From positions 6,510,001 through 6,574,000 of the forward strand of contig NZ_LT607410.1 of assembly GCF_900091515.1 (NCBI RefSeq): 64,000 nucleotides of DNA, given 5' to 3'. The stretch is from Micromonospora purpureochromogenes (GTDB lineage Bacteria; Actinomycetota; Actinomycetes; Mycobacteriales; Micromonosporaceae). A program made the translations under genes and the position numbers. The stretch's first letter is position 1. The number at the start of each line of letters is the position of its first letter. Positions 15,306 to 25,080 of the stretch are shown here, one piece after another. The notes beneath the pieces were generated by a model. The model worked only from the letters and a program-made list of their open reading frames with translations. It was not told where the DNA came from and searched no databases.

Positions 15306-16697
15306 ATGAAACTACCCCGCGAGGTGGCGGCATTCGACTCCGCTTCCGCGATGGTGGTGGCAACCGCCCGCTTCCTGCATAACCGCGACACCCCACCAAT
15401 GGGCAGGCCGGCCGGGCGTCTGCTGGGTCCGCTCGCAGTCGCCGCGAACCGGCTTCCGATCCGGCTCAGAGAGACGATCTACAGCCTGGCCAGCGGAGCC
15501 GAGGCGCGGCCGGCCGCGCACATGACGGCTCTGGACATCGAGGACGTCGCCGCCGCGATCGCCGGGCTTTACCCGCGGCGCCGGTATCCGGCGGTCGCCG
15601 TCGGCTCGTCCAGTGGGGCACTCGTGCATCTGTGTGCGGCCCTCGGCATGGCGTGGTTGCCCCAGACGCTCCTGCTCCCGCTACGTCAGCGGCACGTCCC
15701 CCCGGACGATCCCATGCGCGCCCTACACGCCTTCGACGCCACCGCCCAGGCGCTGTTGGCCCGCAACCCCGACTTCGTCCTGCACCATATGCATGATCCG
15801 AACCAGGATCGATTGACGTCGCAGCGGATGGCCTACTTCCGGGTCAAACGCACCCGACTCGGCCCCGCGTACGAGCGGTTCCTGACCCAGACGCTCGATG
15901 CCGGCGGCGTGCTCCTGCTCGCCGAGTGCACCCGGCGATGGCCCACCACCCGGGTCGGCGAGCGACACGTCTTCCAGTTCGGTGCCGTCGGCGGGCTGGA
16001 GCCGCAGCAGTACCACGAGGGCGATCCCCGAATAGCCGCATACCTACGCCGCTACGGAGTCGAGCAGACACGATGGGAGGCGCCAGCGCCCGACGGCGAA
16101 AGCCCTGAGGCGGAGTGGGGGTTCGAACCGGCGCTACGGGACGACGTGATCGCGTTCGCGCGCCGGCACGGCTATCAGGTACGGCGACTGGTCTTCGACG
16201 ACCCCGACGACCTCAGCCCACTCGTCGCAGATCTGTACCGCTGGTGGTACCGGCGACGCGGCCTGCCGGCCGACCATCTGCTGGCGGAGTCGTTCATGCT
16301 CCTCGACCCTTGGTGGGCTCTGCGAACCGGTTGTGTGCCCTACTGGAGCACCTTCCCCGTCGAGCATTCGGCAGATGCCCTTACGCGCTATCTCGAGCAG
16401 TCGGACGCCTACGACTATTTACACCTCATGCTGTTCTGCCATGGGGTGGAATCCGTGGGACTGGCAACCGTCGACCAGTGGAAGGCGGTCCTTGACCATG
16501 CACGGGTGGCGGGATCGTTCGCCGGAGTAGATCCCGGCCGTTACCCGCGCGACCTTGCAACTTTCTTCCGCTACCAGTCAGCCTTGCGCGCCCTACCCAA
16601 TCGGTACCCGATCCCCGAGCCACTTTCGCTGACTGAGTTCGGCAGATTCTTCGCAGAGCATCGCCATCGCTACCCGGCCGTCAGAATAGAGAACTGA
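15306..16697 (+). CDS. Conserved hypothetical protein, 463 aa
   Basis: ATG 15,306 is four bases after GGGAGG; a GTG at 15,303 is too close to the site. The product is soluble, with motifs such as YPAVAVGSSSGALVHLCAAL (a GxSxG-like turn), VLLLAECTRRWP and LFCHGVESVGL. GSSSG might suggest a hydrolase-like nucleophile, but no complete triad is evident. Neither family nor function was recognised. Codon use matches the neighbouring hydrolase, suggesting a shared origin. The gap after it, 16,698-17,235, has no convincing gene. Confidence 0.6.
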   Translation: MKLPREVAAFDSASAMVVATARFLHNRDTPPMGRPAGRLLGPLAVAANRLPIRLRETIYSLASGAEARPAAHMTALDIEDVAAAIAGLYPRRRYPAVAVGSSSGALVHLCAALGMAWLPQTLLLPLRQRHVPPDDPMRALHAFDATAQALLARNPDFVLHHMHDPNQDRLTSQRMAYFRVKRTRLGPAYERFLTQTLDAGGVLLLAECTRRWPTTRVGERHVFQFGAVGGLEPQQYHEGDPRIAAYLRRYGVEQTRWEAPAPDGESPEAEWGFEPALRDDVIAFARRHGYQVRRLVFDDPDDLSPLVADLYRWWYRRRGLPADHLLAESFMLLDPWWALRTGCVPYWSTFPVEHSADALTRYLEQSDAYDYLHLMLFCHGVESVGLATVDQWKAVLDHARVAGSFAGVDPGRYPRDLATFFRYQSALRALPNRYPIPEPLSLTEFGRFFAEHRHRYPAVRIEN

Positions 16698-17235
16698 GCT
16701 CTCACACTCACACGGGTGACGGCTCAGCTGCCGTCCGCGATCGCGGCGATCGCCGACCTGTTGACACCGCCCGGCAAGCGGGCGACGAAGAAGGCCTGCT
16801 GAGCGGCACTGTTGACGGCCGGCACCGTTCCCGGGTCACCACCCGTGCGTCGGCAGACCCACGCAGGACGCACCTATCCAGCGCACTTCGGGGTGGTGTC
16901 CAAGAATCCTGCGGTAGCGGGAGCCCGCCCAGCGTAGCTCCCCGATGCCGATGAACCGCGCTAGGCGTTGCCTCAGCGCCGATCTGCCGCGCCGGGGCTG
17001 TTGCGTCTCGGCTGCTCACCCGCCTCACGTGAGCGCACCTGATCACTGCCACCGCAAACCGCGCGGCTGAGCGTCCTGCAATGGAACCTGGACCAAGGTC
17101 GGGAGCCGGCGGACCCATGTATGCACAGCCACCCACGACCGACCGAGCAGAGTCGTCGCGACTGCGACCGCGTTCTGGGAGCAGGCGAAGCAGATCCGCA
17201 GGTCATGCCGCTACAATCGATCGACCAGCTTCGTT

Positions 17236-17281
17236 TTAGGAAACCGATGCTCTATCCCCTGAGCTACGAGGGCGCGAGGGC
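17236..17281 (-). repeat. tRNA-Arg(CCU) 5' half, attachment-site repeat copy A
   Basis: On the minus strand, 17,273 down to 17,236 reads as a tRNA 5' half: acceptor GCCCTCG, D-arm TAGCTCAGGGGATAGAGC, anticodon stem TCGGT and loop TTCCTAA with anticodon CCU. The 3' half is absent. The same 46 bp, including 8 bp upstream of the tRNA, recurs exactly at 29,361-29,406. Confidence 0.8.
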
Positions 17282-17630
17282 ATAGCTTACCTGCCAGCGG
17301 ATACCAGCGAGTACCTAGGAGTGCGCTCCCATGCCCACCGGTGTGGGCTGCCGTTGCGCCGACCGGCGGAGCACACATGGAGCACGCAATCGTCGACCGG
17401 CCGGGCTACGTGCCCGTCGCTGCCGAGCGCTGATCAAGGCTGCCCGGCAGGCCCTACGACTCACCGAGCAGATTCCGAGAAGAGCAACAGCGATCAACAG
17501 GCCCAAGGTTCGCCACCAGGGTGCGGACCGCCAGGCTCCCGATGGGCAGAGTGAACTCCCGCCCTCGTCCACTCGTCGGCCGCCTCGCTGGCGACTGGAC
17601 CTATCAGCGCCGAGCCCCCTCCGGCAGCCT

Positions 17631-18277
17631 GGACCATCTGGGTCTCGGACAACAATCGGGCAGATCATGGCCGGCTTGGGACTGGTCGCCCGGGTGAAGC
17701 GTCGCCGCCGGGGGCTGACTCGGCCGGACAAGCGCCCGGCAGCGCCGGACCTGGTCAAGCGGGTGTTCACCGCGCCGGCGCCGGATTGGTGTGGGGACAT
17801 GACGGCAAGCTCTACCTGGCCACCGTGATCGATCTGTACTCCCGGCGGATCCTCGGGTATGCGATGGGTGAGCGTCATGACGCCGGATTGGTCGTCGCGG
17901 CGTTGGACATGGCCGCGGTCACCCGCGGCGGCCACGTGGCCGCGGTGATTTTCCATTCGGACTGCGGCAGTGAGTACGCCTCGGCTGACTTCGCCCGCGC
18001 CTGCGCCCGGTGGAGGGTCCGGCAGTCGATGGGCCGGGTCGGTTCGTGCTTCGATAACGCCGTCGCCGAGGCCACCTTCTCCACCATCAAGGTCGAGTAC
18101 GTGCACCGCCGCCAGTTCCGCACCAGGGCTGAGGCACGCATCAACATCGCCACCTGGATCACAGACTTCTACGACCGGCGCCGACGCCACTCGGTCTGCG
18201 ACGGGCTCTCACCGATCAACTACGAACGATCAACGGCCCGGGCGCTGAAGGCTCAAACCGCATAACGGAGTCCTCCA
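17631..18277 (+). pseudogene. Degenerate IS3-family OrfB
   Basis: Segments of an IS3 OrfB appear in successive frames: IGQIMAGLGLVARVKRRRRG with LTRPDKRPAAPDLVKRVF, then after a deletion near 17,800 DGKLYLATVIDLYSRRIL through VIFHSDCGSEYAS, DNAVAEATFSTIKVEY and a normal C-terminus ending at 18,265. The first Asp region (GDMTEI) is damaged. The right end reads TGGAGG inward at 18,277. It is closely related to the IS3 at 22,207-23,305. The area 17,282-17,630 before it has no recognisable gene. Confidence 0.65.
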
Positions 18278-18288
18278 CGCTTCCCAGG

Positions 18289-18480
18289 GAATTGACACTG
18301 AGCTGCGGCAGGAGAAGGAGATCCTGCGGAAGGCAGCCGCCTATTTCGCAAAGGAGATGGATCGGCGACCAGCCGCTTCCGTTTCATCTCCACCCACCGT
18401 GCCGCCTACGGCGTCAAGCGGCCCTGTCGGGTCCTGGCCGTCTCCCGCTCCGGGTTCCGCCGGCCAAGATGGGTGGAGCT
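18289..18480 (+). pseudogene. IS3-family orfA/orfB junction fragment
   Basis: The frame reads TELRQEKEILRKAAAYFAKE, the typical OrfA C-terminus, and a neighbouring frame then gives SRFRFISTHRAAYGVKRPCR with VLAVSRSGFRR, the OrfB N-terminus. Only the junction region survives. It belongs to a different IS3 subgroup from the preceding remnant. Confidence 0.6.
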
Positions 18481-18528
18481 GATAGCGTCAGTTAGGACAA
18501 GTCTCGACATCCGCAAATCGGGGTAGCT

Positions 18529-18876
18529 ATGGTTCGTAATCCGAAGGACGTATTTGCCCACCATGCGCAGGCCCTCGCGGCCGAGGATCTGGACGAGATC
18601 GTCGCCGACTACACCGACGACGCCGTCTACATCACGCCGGCGGGTGTCCGGCGCGGCAAGGCGGGCGTGCGAAAGGGGTTCGAGGAACTTCTGACCGATT
18701 TGCCCGGGGCACGCTGGGAGCTGCCGACCCAGATATTTGAGAATGACACACTGTTCCTCGAGTGGGCCGCGGATTCACGGAGGAACCGGGCGGTCGACGG
18801 CACCGACACGTTCATCTTCCAGGATGGGCTGATCCGCCTGCAGACCGTGCGCTACACCCTCCTACCGAAAGACTGA
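18529..18876 (+). CDS. Nuclear transport factor 2-like (SnoaL-type) protein
   Basis: A 115-residue single-domain protein: HAQALAAEDLDEIVADYTDD, VYITPAGVRRGKAGVRKGF and FIFQDGLIRLQTVRYTLL follow the cone-shaped NTF2/SnoaL fold. Such proteins are cytoplasmic and may be small enzymes or binding proteins; no specific reaction can be assigned. It stands between IS3 remnants and is one of few intact genes in this stretch. It shows no obvious operon partner. Confidence 0.8.
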   Translation: MVRNPKDVFAHHAQALAAEDLDEIVADYTDDAVYITPAGVRRGKAGVRKGFEELLTDLPGARWELPTQIFENDTLFLEWAADSRRNRAVDGTDTFIFQDGLIRLQTVRYTLLPKD

Positions 18877-19021
18877 CCGGCACCGCGTCCGTCGGGCGCC
18901 CTTCAGAGGCCAGCAAGGCAGCGAGATGTCTTGACTGGGCTTCTCCGCCAGGGCACGCCTGCTGTGATGACCGCACGCCTCACCGGTGCTCAGGTCACGT
19001 CTACTTTGGATCCCTGTCCTG

Positions 19022-19085
19022 AGAACCCGGAGCACCTCGCCAGGCTGAGCAGGGCTTGGTAGACGTCAGGTCTGCGTTCGTAGCG
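19022..19085 (-). pseudogene. Transposase C-terminal scrap (IS5-like)
   Basis: The minus strand reads RYERRPDVYQALLSLARC, resembling the RYERRxDxxxxLLxLAC motif near the C-terminus of some IS5-type transposases. Only about 20 residues remain. The surrounding 18,877-19,142 has no other coding signal. Confidence 0.3.
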
Positions 19086-19142
19086 GGCCGATTGAAGCAG
19101 TCCGCCCAGCCAGGTCAGCGGCGGTTTGAGGATGAGTAGCTG

Positions 19143-21176
19143 CTACCGTTGGCGGCCGAGGGCATCTATCCGCCCCCACCGTCCAGGAATGTCGAGCAGT
19201 TCGAGCCGGCCAATCAGCTTCGGCAACGCGGGCCGGATAATCAGATGATCAGCGTGCGGTTCAAGGCCGAGAATGACGCGCAGCAGCAGCAGCGGGGCGC
19301 CTGATGACAACGCCCGAGGACTGCAGGCGGCCGGATACTGGACCGGGTACTCCGTCAGCGCTCGGTCATAACCGGCGAACGCCTCCGGTAGCCGCCCGTC
19401 GAAAAACTCGGCCGCCTCGATCATCGCCTCAGCGATCCGCCCCGCCTCTTCTGAAAGGCCGCAACGGCGCAGTCCCCAGGCGATGAACGAGTTGTCGAAG
19501 GGCCACACCGTACCCACGTGACGGCCGACCGGATTGTACCGCCCCGCATCCACGGCCAGGGTCCGCACGCCCCAACCAGAGAACAACTTCGGGCCGAGCA
19601 AATGCTCGGCGACCTTACCGACCCGGGACTCATCGACGATTCCGCTCCAGAGCAGATGGCCCATGTTCGACGCGAGTGCGTCGACCGGTCTGCCCTCGGC
19701 GTCGAGGGCGAGGGCATAGTACTGCCGATCCTCAATCCAGAAGTCCCGGTTGAACCGCTCCTTGAGGTCGGCGGCCTCTCGCTCCAGCCGGTCGGCATAC
19801 GCTGGGTCACCCCAGAACCGTCGGGCCAGCCGGGCACCTCGGAGCTTGGCGTCGTACGCGTAACCCTGCAACTCGCAGGTCGCTCGCGGGAATCCGGGCA
19901 GCTGGCCATCGTTGTAGGAGATCGAATCCCAGGAGTCCTTCCAGCCCTGATTCACCAGGCCGCTCTGCTCGTTGCGGCGCTGATACCAGACGTAACCATT
20001 GCCCATCATGTCGGCGTACGTGTCGAGCCAGGCGAGCGCGGCACGTGCCTCGTATTCGAGCTCGTGCACCACGGCGTCGTCACCGGTCCAGCGCTCGTAC
20101 TCGTCGAGCAATATCACGTAGAGCGGGGTCGAGTCGGCGCTGCCGAAGTATGCCGTGTGCGGCTGCTCCTCGAACACGGCCGACTCCCCGTAGCGGAACT
20201 CGTGCAGGATTTTCCCCGGCTCCTCCTCGCGGAAATCGTCCAGCCGGCTGCCCTGTGGAACTGCCAACGCGAACAGCGTCGCCTCGGCGAGCTCCGGCAG
20301 GAACGGCAGCGCCTGCAGGCTGGTGAGGATGCTGTCCCGACCGAGGACCGTCATGAACCACGGCAGGCCGGCCGCCATCAGTGTCCGGATCCGCCCGCCG
20401 GAGACCAGCGGTGTATAGCGCAGCGCGGCGAGATCGATGATGCTCCTTCGGTACGTCCTCATCAATGGCTCGAAGTCGCACACCAGAGTTGGTGCCTGGT
20501 CCCGCCAGTGCTGCAGATCCTCCCGCAGCTTCCGCTTTGCCCGGCTGATGGGTTGGCCACGCAAGCTCAGGCGAACCTCCTGCCCATCCGGGCCTAGCGT
20601 CGCCACACGCAGTTGGGTGACCCACTTCCCATGCGGTTCGAGTCGGATGGCAAAGGTCAGCCCATTCTCATCGATCTCTGCTGACGCACTGGACGAGATC
20701 ACCGTCTCTCGGCGGAACGCCTCCCGGTCGTAGCCCAGCCGCAGGCACCCGTCGTCGATACGCGCGAAATACCTGCCTTTCTTTTGTCGCATGTCCTTGA
20801 TCTCGAACAGATCGGCGAAATCGCTGCCCACCTCCAAGCGGACAGTGAGATCGACCAACTTGTTTTCGTGATTGAGAACCGTCAGCTCCTCGTCAAAACC
20901 TGCGCCAACCGAACGCTGACGGATCACTGTCACCTTCGCGTCGATGTAGTGGGTCGGGGCGCCCGGAACGAGATAGAACCGCGTCTCGTAATACTGAAGA
21001 TCATTGACAGCGAGTGCCGTCAGTCGCTCGCCATTGATACTTAGATGCCATCTCGACAAGAATCTGGTGTCAAACGAGAACAACCCGGTGGGCAGCGACG
21101 GCGACGCATCAATGTCGCCATTGCCGTCGCTGATCACGAAAGTATTGCCATCCAGGATACTGATCAAGTCACTCAT
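19143..21176 (-). CDS. Amylo-alpha-1,6-glucosidase (glycogen debranching-type) protein
   Basis: A 677-residue protein. The N-terminal beta-rich domain (ILDGNTFVISDGNGDI, GLFSFDTRFLSRWHL) is the glycogen-debranching N-terminal type. The C-terminal (alpha/alpha)6 domain contains WFMTVLGRDSILTSLQ, GWKDSWDS, VGTVWPFDNSFIAWGL and AFAGYDRALTEYPVQ. Such proteins are thought to cleave alpha-1,6 branches in glycogen or a related glucan in the cytoplasm. The stop is close to a possible deletion end at 19,142, so the last residues may be altered. It is translationally coupled to the SCP2-like gene upstream (overlap 21,173-21,176). Confidence 0.85.
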   Translation of the reverse strand: MSDLISILDGNTFVISDGNGDIDASPSLPTGLFSFDTRFLSRWHLSINGERLTALAVNDLQYYETRFYLVPGAPTHYIDAKVTVIRQRSVGAGFDEELTVLNHENKLVDLTVRLEVGSDFADLFEIKDMRQKKGRYFARIDDGCLRLGYDREAFRRETVISSSASAEIDENGLTFAIRLEPHGKWVTQLRVATLGPDGQEVRLSLRGQPISRAKRKLREDLQHWRDQAPTLVCDFEPLMRTYRRSIIDLAALRYTPLVSGGRIRTLMAAGLPWFMTVLGRDSILTSLQALPFLPELAEATLFALAVPQGSRLDDFREEEPGKILHEFRYGESAVFEEQPHTAYFGSADSTPLYVILLDEYERWTGDDAVVHELEYEARAALAWLDTYADMMGNGYVWYQRRNEQSGLVNQGWKDSWDSISYNDGQLPGFPRATCELQGYAYDAKLRGARLARRFWGDPAYADRLEREAADLKERFNRDFWIEDRQYYALALDAEGRPVDALASNMGHLLWSGIVDESRVGKVAEHLLGPKLFSGWGVRTLAVDAGRYNPVGRHVGTVWPFDNSFIAWGLRRCGLSEEAGRIAEAMIEAAEFFDGRLPEAFAGYDRALTEYPVQYPAACSPRALSSGAPLLLLRVILGLEPHADHLIIRPALPKLIGRLELLDIPGRWGRIDALGRQR

Positions 21177-21550
21177 CGTGCCAGGCTCCCGGGCCCGCCG
21201 GCCAGATTTCGTGGGTCACGTGCCCCAACAGGCCCTGGAAAGAGCCGTTCGAAGGCGCGGAACAGGTCCGTCCTTCCCGCGATGTAAATCCGATATCCCA
21301 ACCACGCCACCATCGCATTCCCCTCGCCCGTGACAAAGCGGCGGAACAATGTCTTGTCAGCCCGGATGAGACAGTCCGCGTCACGCTTCTCCCGCGATAC
21401 GTCCATGTCGCCATCTTTGATGTCGACGAACCAATATTCAATCCGCCCGTCCGCAACCAGATCGCAGCGGATAGTGCCCGTGATCTTCCTAACCGCCGTG
21501 TCATGCCGCAGGGTGAGCGCGGTGAAGAACTCCGCAATCGGGTCTGCCAT
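21173..21550 (-). CDS. SCP2 sterol-binding-domain protein
   Basis: A 125-residue protein with the SCP2 pattern: ITGTIRCDLVADGRIEYWFV, RDADCLIRADKTLFRRFVTG and MVAWLGYRIYIAGR. SCP2 domains bind lipids or other hydrophobic ligands. The C-terminal tail is Gly/Pro-rich. The stop overlaps the ATG of the debranching enzyme (ATGA), so both genes form an operon. The functional link between the two is unclear. Confidence 0.8.
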   Translation of the reverse strand: MADPIAEFFTALTLRHDTAVRKITGTIRCDLVADGRIEYWFVDIKDGDMDVSREKRDADCLIRADKTLFRRFVTGEGNAMVAWLGYRIYIAGRTDLFRAFERLFPGPVGARDPRNLAGGPGSLAR

Positions 21551-21620
21551 CCGCCATCCCCTCCGCCCGCCTCGATCCGATAACCGTTAGTCAAAATCAC
21601 CTCACCAACGGTAGCGTGGA

Positions 21621-21830
21621 TCACTCGCAGCGGGTGAGATTCGGGCAGGACCAGCGCCGATGATTGTCGGCACGCAGGATGCGGTAGAGGGTGGAGATCG
21701 AGGCCAGGCAGGCGGCTTCATCGAGCAGCGTCGCGAATACCTCGGTCACGGTGGTGTCGACGAACCGGTCGCTGTCGAGCACCGCCAGGACGTGGGCGCG
21801 TTCGGTGTCGTTCGCCGCCCTCGCCGACAC
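21621..21830 (-). pseudogene. IS3-type OrfB N-terminal fragment
   Basis: HVLAVLDSDRFVDTTVTEVF and LASISTLYRILRAD match the HTH-like start of IS3-type integrase proteins, and the frame ends soon after. No integrase core is linked to it. The gap 21,831-22,206 contains only poor-quality frames. Confidence 0.5.
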
Positions 21831-22218
21831 CGTCAGCCGCGCCTACTACGAGCCGTAGCGACCCTGCCCAGCGGCTGACAGTCTGCCCGCAGAGGCCGCT
21901 CCGGGCCGGCGACTGCCCGCCAGGTGACCTTGGGAGTCCACCAACTTTTTGGGAGCGGGCAGCGCGAAGGCATCGCTCGGCTTCGATAGATCTTCATGTG
22001 CTCGCACTCGCCGCCGGGGTTCTCAGCGGCTCCGACCAGGCCCACCGCCGCCAGCACCTCGCGGACACCCGACCGGCACAGCTGATGATCGACTTACATA
22101 AGAGTGTCTATGGTGTAGCCCATCCAGCTGGCCCTTGTTGCGCCACCGGCACGCTGGTGCGCCCACGTGATTGTGGAGTCGACCGACTGTCAATCCCCTG
22201 AGATCGTGGAGGACTCCG

Positions 22219-22976
22219 TTATGCGGCTTGAACCTCCGGTGCTCGAGACGTTGATCGTTCGTAGTCGATGGGTGAGCGGCTCGGCGACGGCGTTGTCGAA
22301 GCACGACCCGACTCGGCCCATTGACTGGCGTACCTGCCAGCGGGCGCAAGCCTTGGCGAACTCGGCGGAGGTGTACTCGGCGCCGCGGTCGCTGTGGAAG
22401 ATCACTCCGGCGACGTCGCCGCCTCGGGTGACCGCGGCCATGTTCAACGCCGCGACGACGAGGGCGGCGTCGTGGTGGGCGCCCATGGCGTAGCCGAGGA
22501 TGCGCCGGGAGTACAGGTCGATGACGGTGGCGAGGTAGAGCTTGCCCTCGCGGTGGCGATCTCGGTCATGTCGCCGCAACAGGCGACGTTCGGTGCCGGT
22601 GCGGTGAACTCGCGCCGGATCAGGTCCGCAGCGGCCGGGCGCTTACCCGGCCGGGTCAGCCCGCGCCGGCGCCGCTTGGCCCGTGCGACCAGCCCCAGCT
22701 CGGCCATGAGCCCGGCGATGGTGTTGTCGGAGACCTGCCAGCCGGACTCACGCAGCTCGTCGCCGATACGTGGGCTGCCGTAGGTGCCGCCGGAGTCGTC
22801 GAACACCTTCCGCACCGCGTCGGCCAGCCGGACCCGACGGTCCTGCCGGGGTGTGGGTGGTCGGTCACGCCACTTGTAGAAACCAGGACTCGGACACACC
22901 GAGCGCTCGGCAGGCCACCGCGTGAGGCACGTCGTGCTCGGTCCCTCTGGGAAGCGATGAAGGCCGCCACGCTCAC
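22219..22976 (-). pseudogene. IS3-family OrfB, broken
   Basis: Starting at GTG 22,976 overlapping the orfA stop, the first codons ([10 protein letters not shown]) are followed by a frame change. FYKWRDRPPTPRQDRRVRLA and TYGSPRIGDELRESGWQV are then readable. One base is missing at GDMTEIAT, after which EGKLYLATVIDLYSRRIL and VIFHSDRGAEYTS continue. After DNAVAE about 170 bp are deleted, leaving only the final IDYERS-like end. Not functional. Confidence 0.7.
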
Positions 22977-23275
22977 CGGCCCGTCGCTTCCTTGACCCAC
23001 AGGACCACGGATCGCTTGAGGACATCACGCTCCATCGCCAGCTCGGCGTTTCCCCGCCGCAACCGCGCCAACTCGGCCCGCTCGTCCTCAGCCAGCCCAC
23101 CAGCGGCCGCGGCTTCCCCTCGGGCCTGCCGGTCCTTCTTCACCCAGTTGGCGAGGGTGCCGTCGTTGATCCCCAGGTCACGAGCGACCTGCGCGATCGA
23201 CTTGCCGGTCTCCCGCACGATCCGCACCGCACCGGCTCGGAAATCCGCATCGAACTGGCGTCTCGTCTCAGCCAT
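22973..23275 (-). CDS. IS3-family OrfA
   Basis: A 100-residue protein. [20 protein letters not shown] with [20 protein letters not shown] is the helix-turn-helix, and [19 protein letters not shown] the leucine-zipper tail. It appears intact, but its orfB partner is broken. Excess OrfA can act as a transposition inhibitor in this family, so a residual regulatory effect on related copies is possible. Confidence 0.8.
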   Translation of the reverse strand: MAETRRQFDADFRAGAVRIVRETGKSIAQVARDLGINDGTLANWVKKDRQARGEAAAAGGLAEDERAELARLRRGNAELAMERDVLKRSVVLWVKEATGR

Positions 23276-23305
23276 GAACCTTTATCCCTCAAGTCCTGGC
23301 CTCCA

Positions 23306-23516
23306 CGCTACGAGGGGAACCGCACAGGGGCTCTGACCACGAGTGGCTGTCCGTAGATCGCGGTGCCATCCACGTGCAATAGCTGGTACCCCGCACGGTC
23401 GCCAGGGGGCACGAACGGTCACACGTCTCTTGCGTTGACCTGGCCCACCGGGTCCTTGCCGGCGATGATCTTCGTCCTTCCAAACTGACGGTGCGGTGGG
23501 GGTGGCAGCGTTACTA
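23306..23516 (-). other. Gene-poor stretch with a possible coding scrap
   Basis: A minus-strand frame ending in a stop reads DRAGYQLLHVDGTAIYGQPL then VVRAPVRFPS, and another reads GRTKIIAGKDPVGQVNARDV. Both look like protein fragments without starts. No family was recognised. Confidence 0.2.
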
Positions 23517-24404
23517 AGGGACGTCTCGTAACCCCGGTGTCTGTCTGCTGAGGACGATCGGCCAAGATGCCGGGGTGCAGGTGATCAGCGCAGCCCGCTC
23601 TGAGTGGATTTTTCCGTTCACGGGGCTGCGGCCCGCCCAGTTCCGCAAGCTGGTCCGCTTGGTCGCCGGGCGTGGCGGTGACGCCATCGCAGACGGCCGG
23701 CCAGGCCGGCAGTGGGCCCTCGACCTGCCCGACCGGGTGCTGCTGGTGGCCACTTACTGGCGCACGAACCTGACCATGCGCCAGATCGGCCCGCTGTTCG
23801 GGGTGTCGCACTCCGCAGCGCACCGGGTCATCGACACCCTCGGCCCGCTGCTTGCCCTGGCCCCGGTGCGCCGGCGGCCGGTCGACCAGATCGCCATCGT
23901 CGACGGCACCCTGATCCCCACCCGCGATCACCGCCTGGCCGCCAGGAGCAAGAACTACCGGTACTCGACCAACCTGCAGATCGCCATCGACGCCAGCACC
24001 CGCCTGGTCATCGCCGTCGGCGACCCCCAGCCCGGCAACCGCAACGACACGATCGTCTACCGCACCAGCGGCATCGACCAAAAGCTGGACGGGCGCCCGG
24101 TGATGGCCGACGGCGGCTACCGCGGCAACCCCGAGGTGATCATCCCGTACCGCAAGCCCGCCGACGGCAGCGACCTGCCGGCGTGGAAGGAAGCCCTCAA
24201 TGTCGAGCACCGCACCGTCCGCGCCGGAGTCGAACATGTTCTAGCCAGGATGAAGTGCTTCAAAATCCTGCGCGACTACCGCCGCGCCGCCCACACATTG
24301 GCCGACGCCGCTTCCGGCATCGCCAACCTCCACAACATCATCCTCGCCGGCTGACCGCCGGCCTGGCCCCGGGCAACGCCTTCACCCAGTTACGAGACGT
24401 CCCT
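23517..24404 (+). mobile_element. IS5-family element, 888 bp, TA target duplication
   Basis: AGGGACGTCTCGTAAC is a perfect 16-bp inverted repeat at both ends, and TA flanks each end (23,515-23,516 and 24,405-24,406). The right insertion point falls within the stop codon of the downstream minus-strand gene, whose TAA stop is rebuilt from the duplicated TA. A related left end survives at 7,608. Confidence 0.88.
23575..24354 (+). CDS. IS5-family transposase (DDE_Tnp_4 type)
   Basis: A 259-residue protein. An HTH (TMRQIGPLFGVSHSAAHRVI) is followed by the DDE domain with IAIVDGTLIPTRDHR, VMADGGYRGN and VEHVLARMKCFKILRDYR. The complete frame with intact motifs and perfect ends suggests an active element. 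The GTG start at 23,575 gives MQVISAARSEW. Confidence 0.88.
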   Translation: MQVISAARSEWIFPFTGLRPAQFRKLVRLVAGRGGDAIADGRPGRQWALDLPDRVLLVATYWRTNLTMRQIGPLFGVSHSAAHRVIDTLGPLLALAPVRRRPVDQIAIVDGTLIPTRDHRLAARSKNYRYSTNLQIAIDASTRLVIAVGDPQPGNRNDTIVYRTSGIDQKLDGRPVMADGGYRGNPEVIIPYRKPADGSDLPAWKEALNVEHRTVRAGVEHVLARMKCFKILRDYRRAAHTLADAASGIANLHNIILAG

Positions 24405-24742
24405 TAGAGAGCGTGCAGGTCATCGATGGTCAGCTTGATTGCGCCGGCCTCTTCCCAGACCGTTACCTGCAAGGTCATGTCGCTTCTGCCTTCCTCCCGA
24501 GACCAGAGGTCGACGTCGACCTTCCAGGCGTCTTGGTCAGCAAGGAAGTAGGCGTCGGCGTGGTGCCAGGCCTCGGGCGGCAGCGGAATGAACGTCGCCG
24601 GGTATTCGCGGACCCAGACGCCCAAGTCGTGGTCCGATCGCGAGTAGTCCCGCGCTAGGCCGCCGAAATCGCCGGCGGCAATCCGTTCGACCACCTGCTC
24701 GATGGTGGGTCTGAACCGGGCTGGAAGATCCGCAGCAGTCAC
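24404..24742 (-). CDS. Small cytoplasmic protein, DUF7668-like
   Basis: A 112-residue protein, MTAADLPARFRPTIEQVVER through WKVDVDLWSREEGRSDMTLQ to IDDLHAL. The EEGRSDMTLQVTV stretch and the IDDLHxL end recall a family I know as DUF7668; this label is from memory and uncertain. Such small proteins occur among accessory or immunity-like genes. Its stop is formed at the TA duplication of the adjacent IS, so the insertion spared the coding sequence. The gap 24,743-25,038 holds no gene. Confidence 0.55.
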   Translation of the reverse strand: MTAADLPARFRPTIEQVVERIAAGDFGGLARDYSRSDHDLGVWVREYPATFIPLPPEAWHHADAYFLADQDAWKVDVDLWSREEGRSDMTLQVTVWEEAGAIKLTIDDLHAL

Positions 24743-25038
24743 CGGTCGAGTATGAGAAGCGGGGACGACAGCTGTACAGCCAAGCCGGCGGAAAGACGGG
24801 AGCGAGAAACGGCAGCACTGGTCAGACCGAGCAGGTCAGCCGCAGCAGCCGGCGCCCGCCGACAGACCGCATGATCTTTGCAATGCGGGAATGGGCGATG
24901 GCTTCCGGCTGGCGGTCGCGGCGAGCATCCGACGTGCCATTAGCGTGCCATTGGGCGAGGACAACAGGGGCCGGCCAGGGCCATGAGAGACTGCCGAGAC
25001 CAGGCCGCCAAGCCGCTGGCCTGCCGGAGATCGACAAT

Positions 25039-25080
25039 TTCCCAAGCTGACAATGCGGGTTCGATTCCCGTCACCCGCTC
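25039..25080 (+). repeat. tRNA-Gly(CCC) 3' half, attachment-site scar
   Basis: The sequence has the anticodon loop TTCCCAA, 3' anticodon stem GCTGA, T-arm CGGGTTCGATTCCCG and acceptor strand CACCCGCTC of a tRNA-Gly. The 5' half is missing: upstream sequence cannot pair with GCTGA. This is the classical att product of an element that integrates at a tRNA anticodon loop. IS copy 3 begins 3 bp further on. CGTGCC repeats near 24,936-24,957 could be integrase arm sites. Confidence 0.8.

Larger units (their letters stand above)
22207..23305 (-). mobile_element. IS3-family element, degenerate
   Basis: Both ends carry CGTGGAGG read inward (22,205 and 23,307), and orfA and orfB lie between them on the minus strand. 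orfB has frameshifts and an internal deletion that removes the last integrase helices. The element is related to the remnant at 17,631-18,277, whose C-terminus is still complete. Confidence 0.75.

Noticed and set aside
16708..17136. 142-codon minus-strand frame between 16.7 and 17.1 kb.
   Set aside because: Residue use is typical of a random GC-rich frame and no motif is present.
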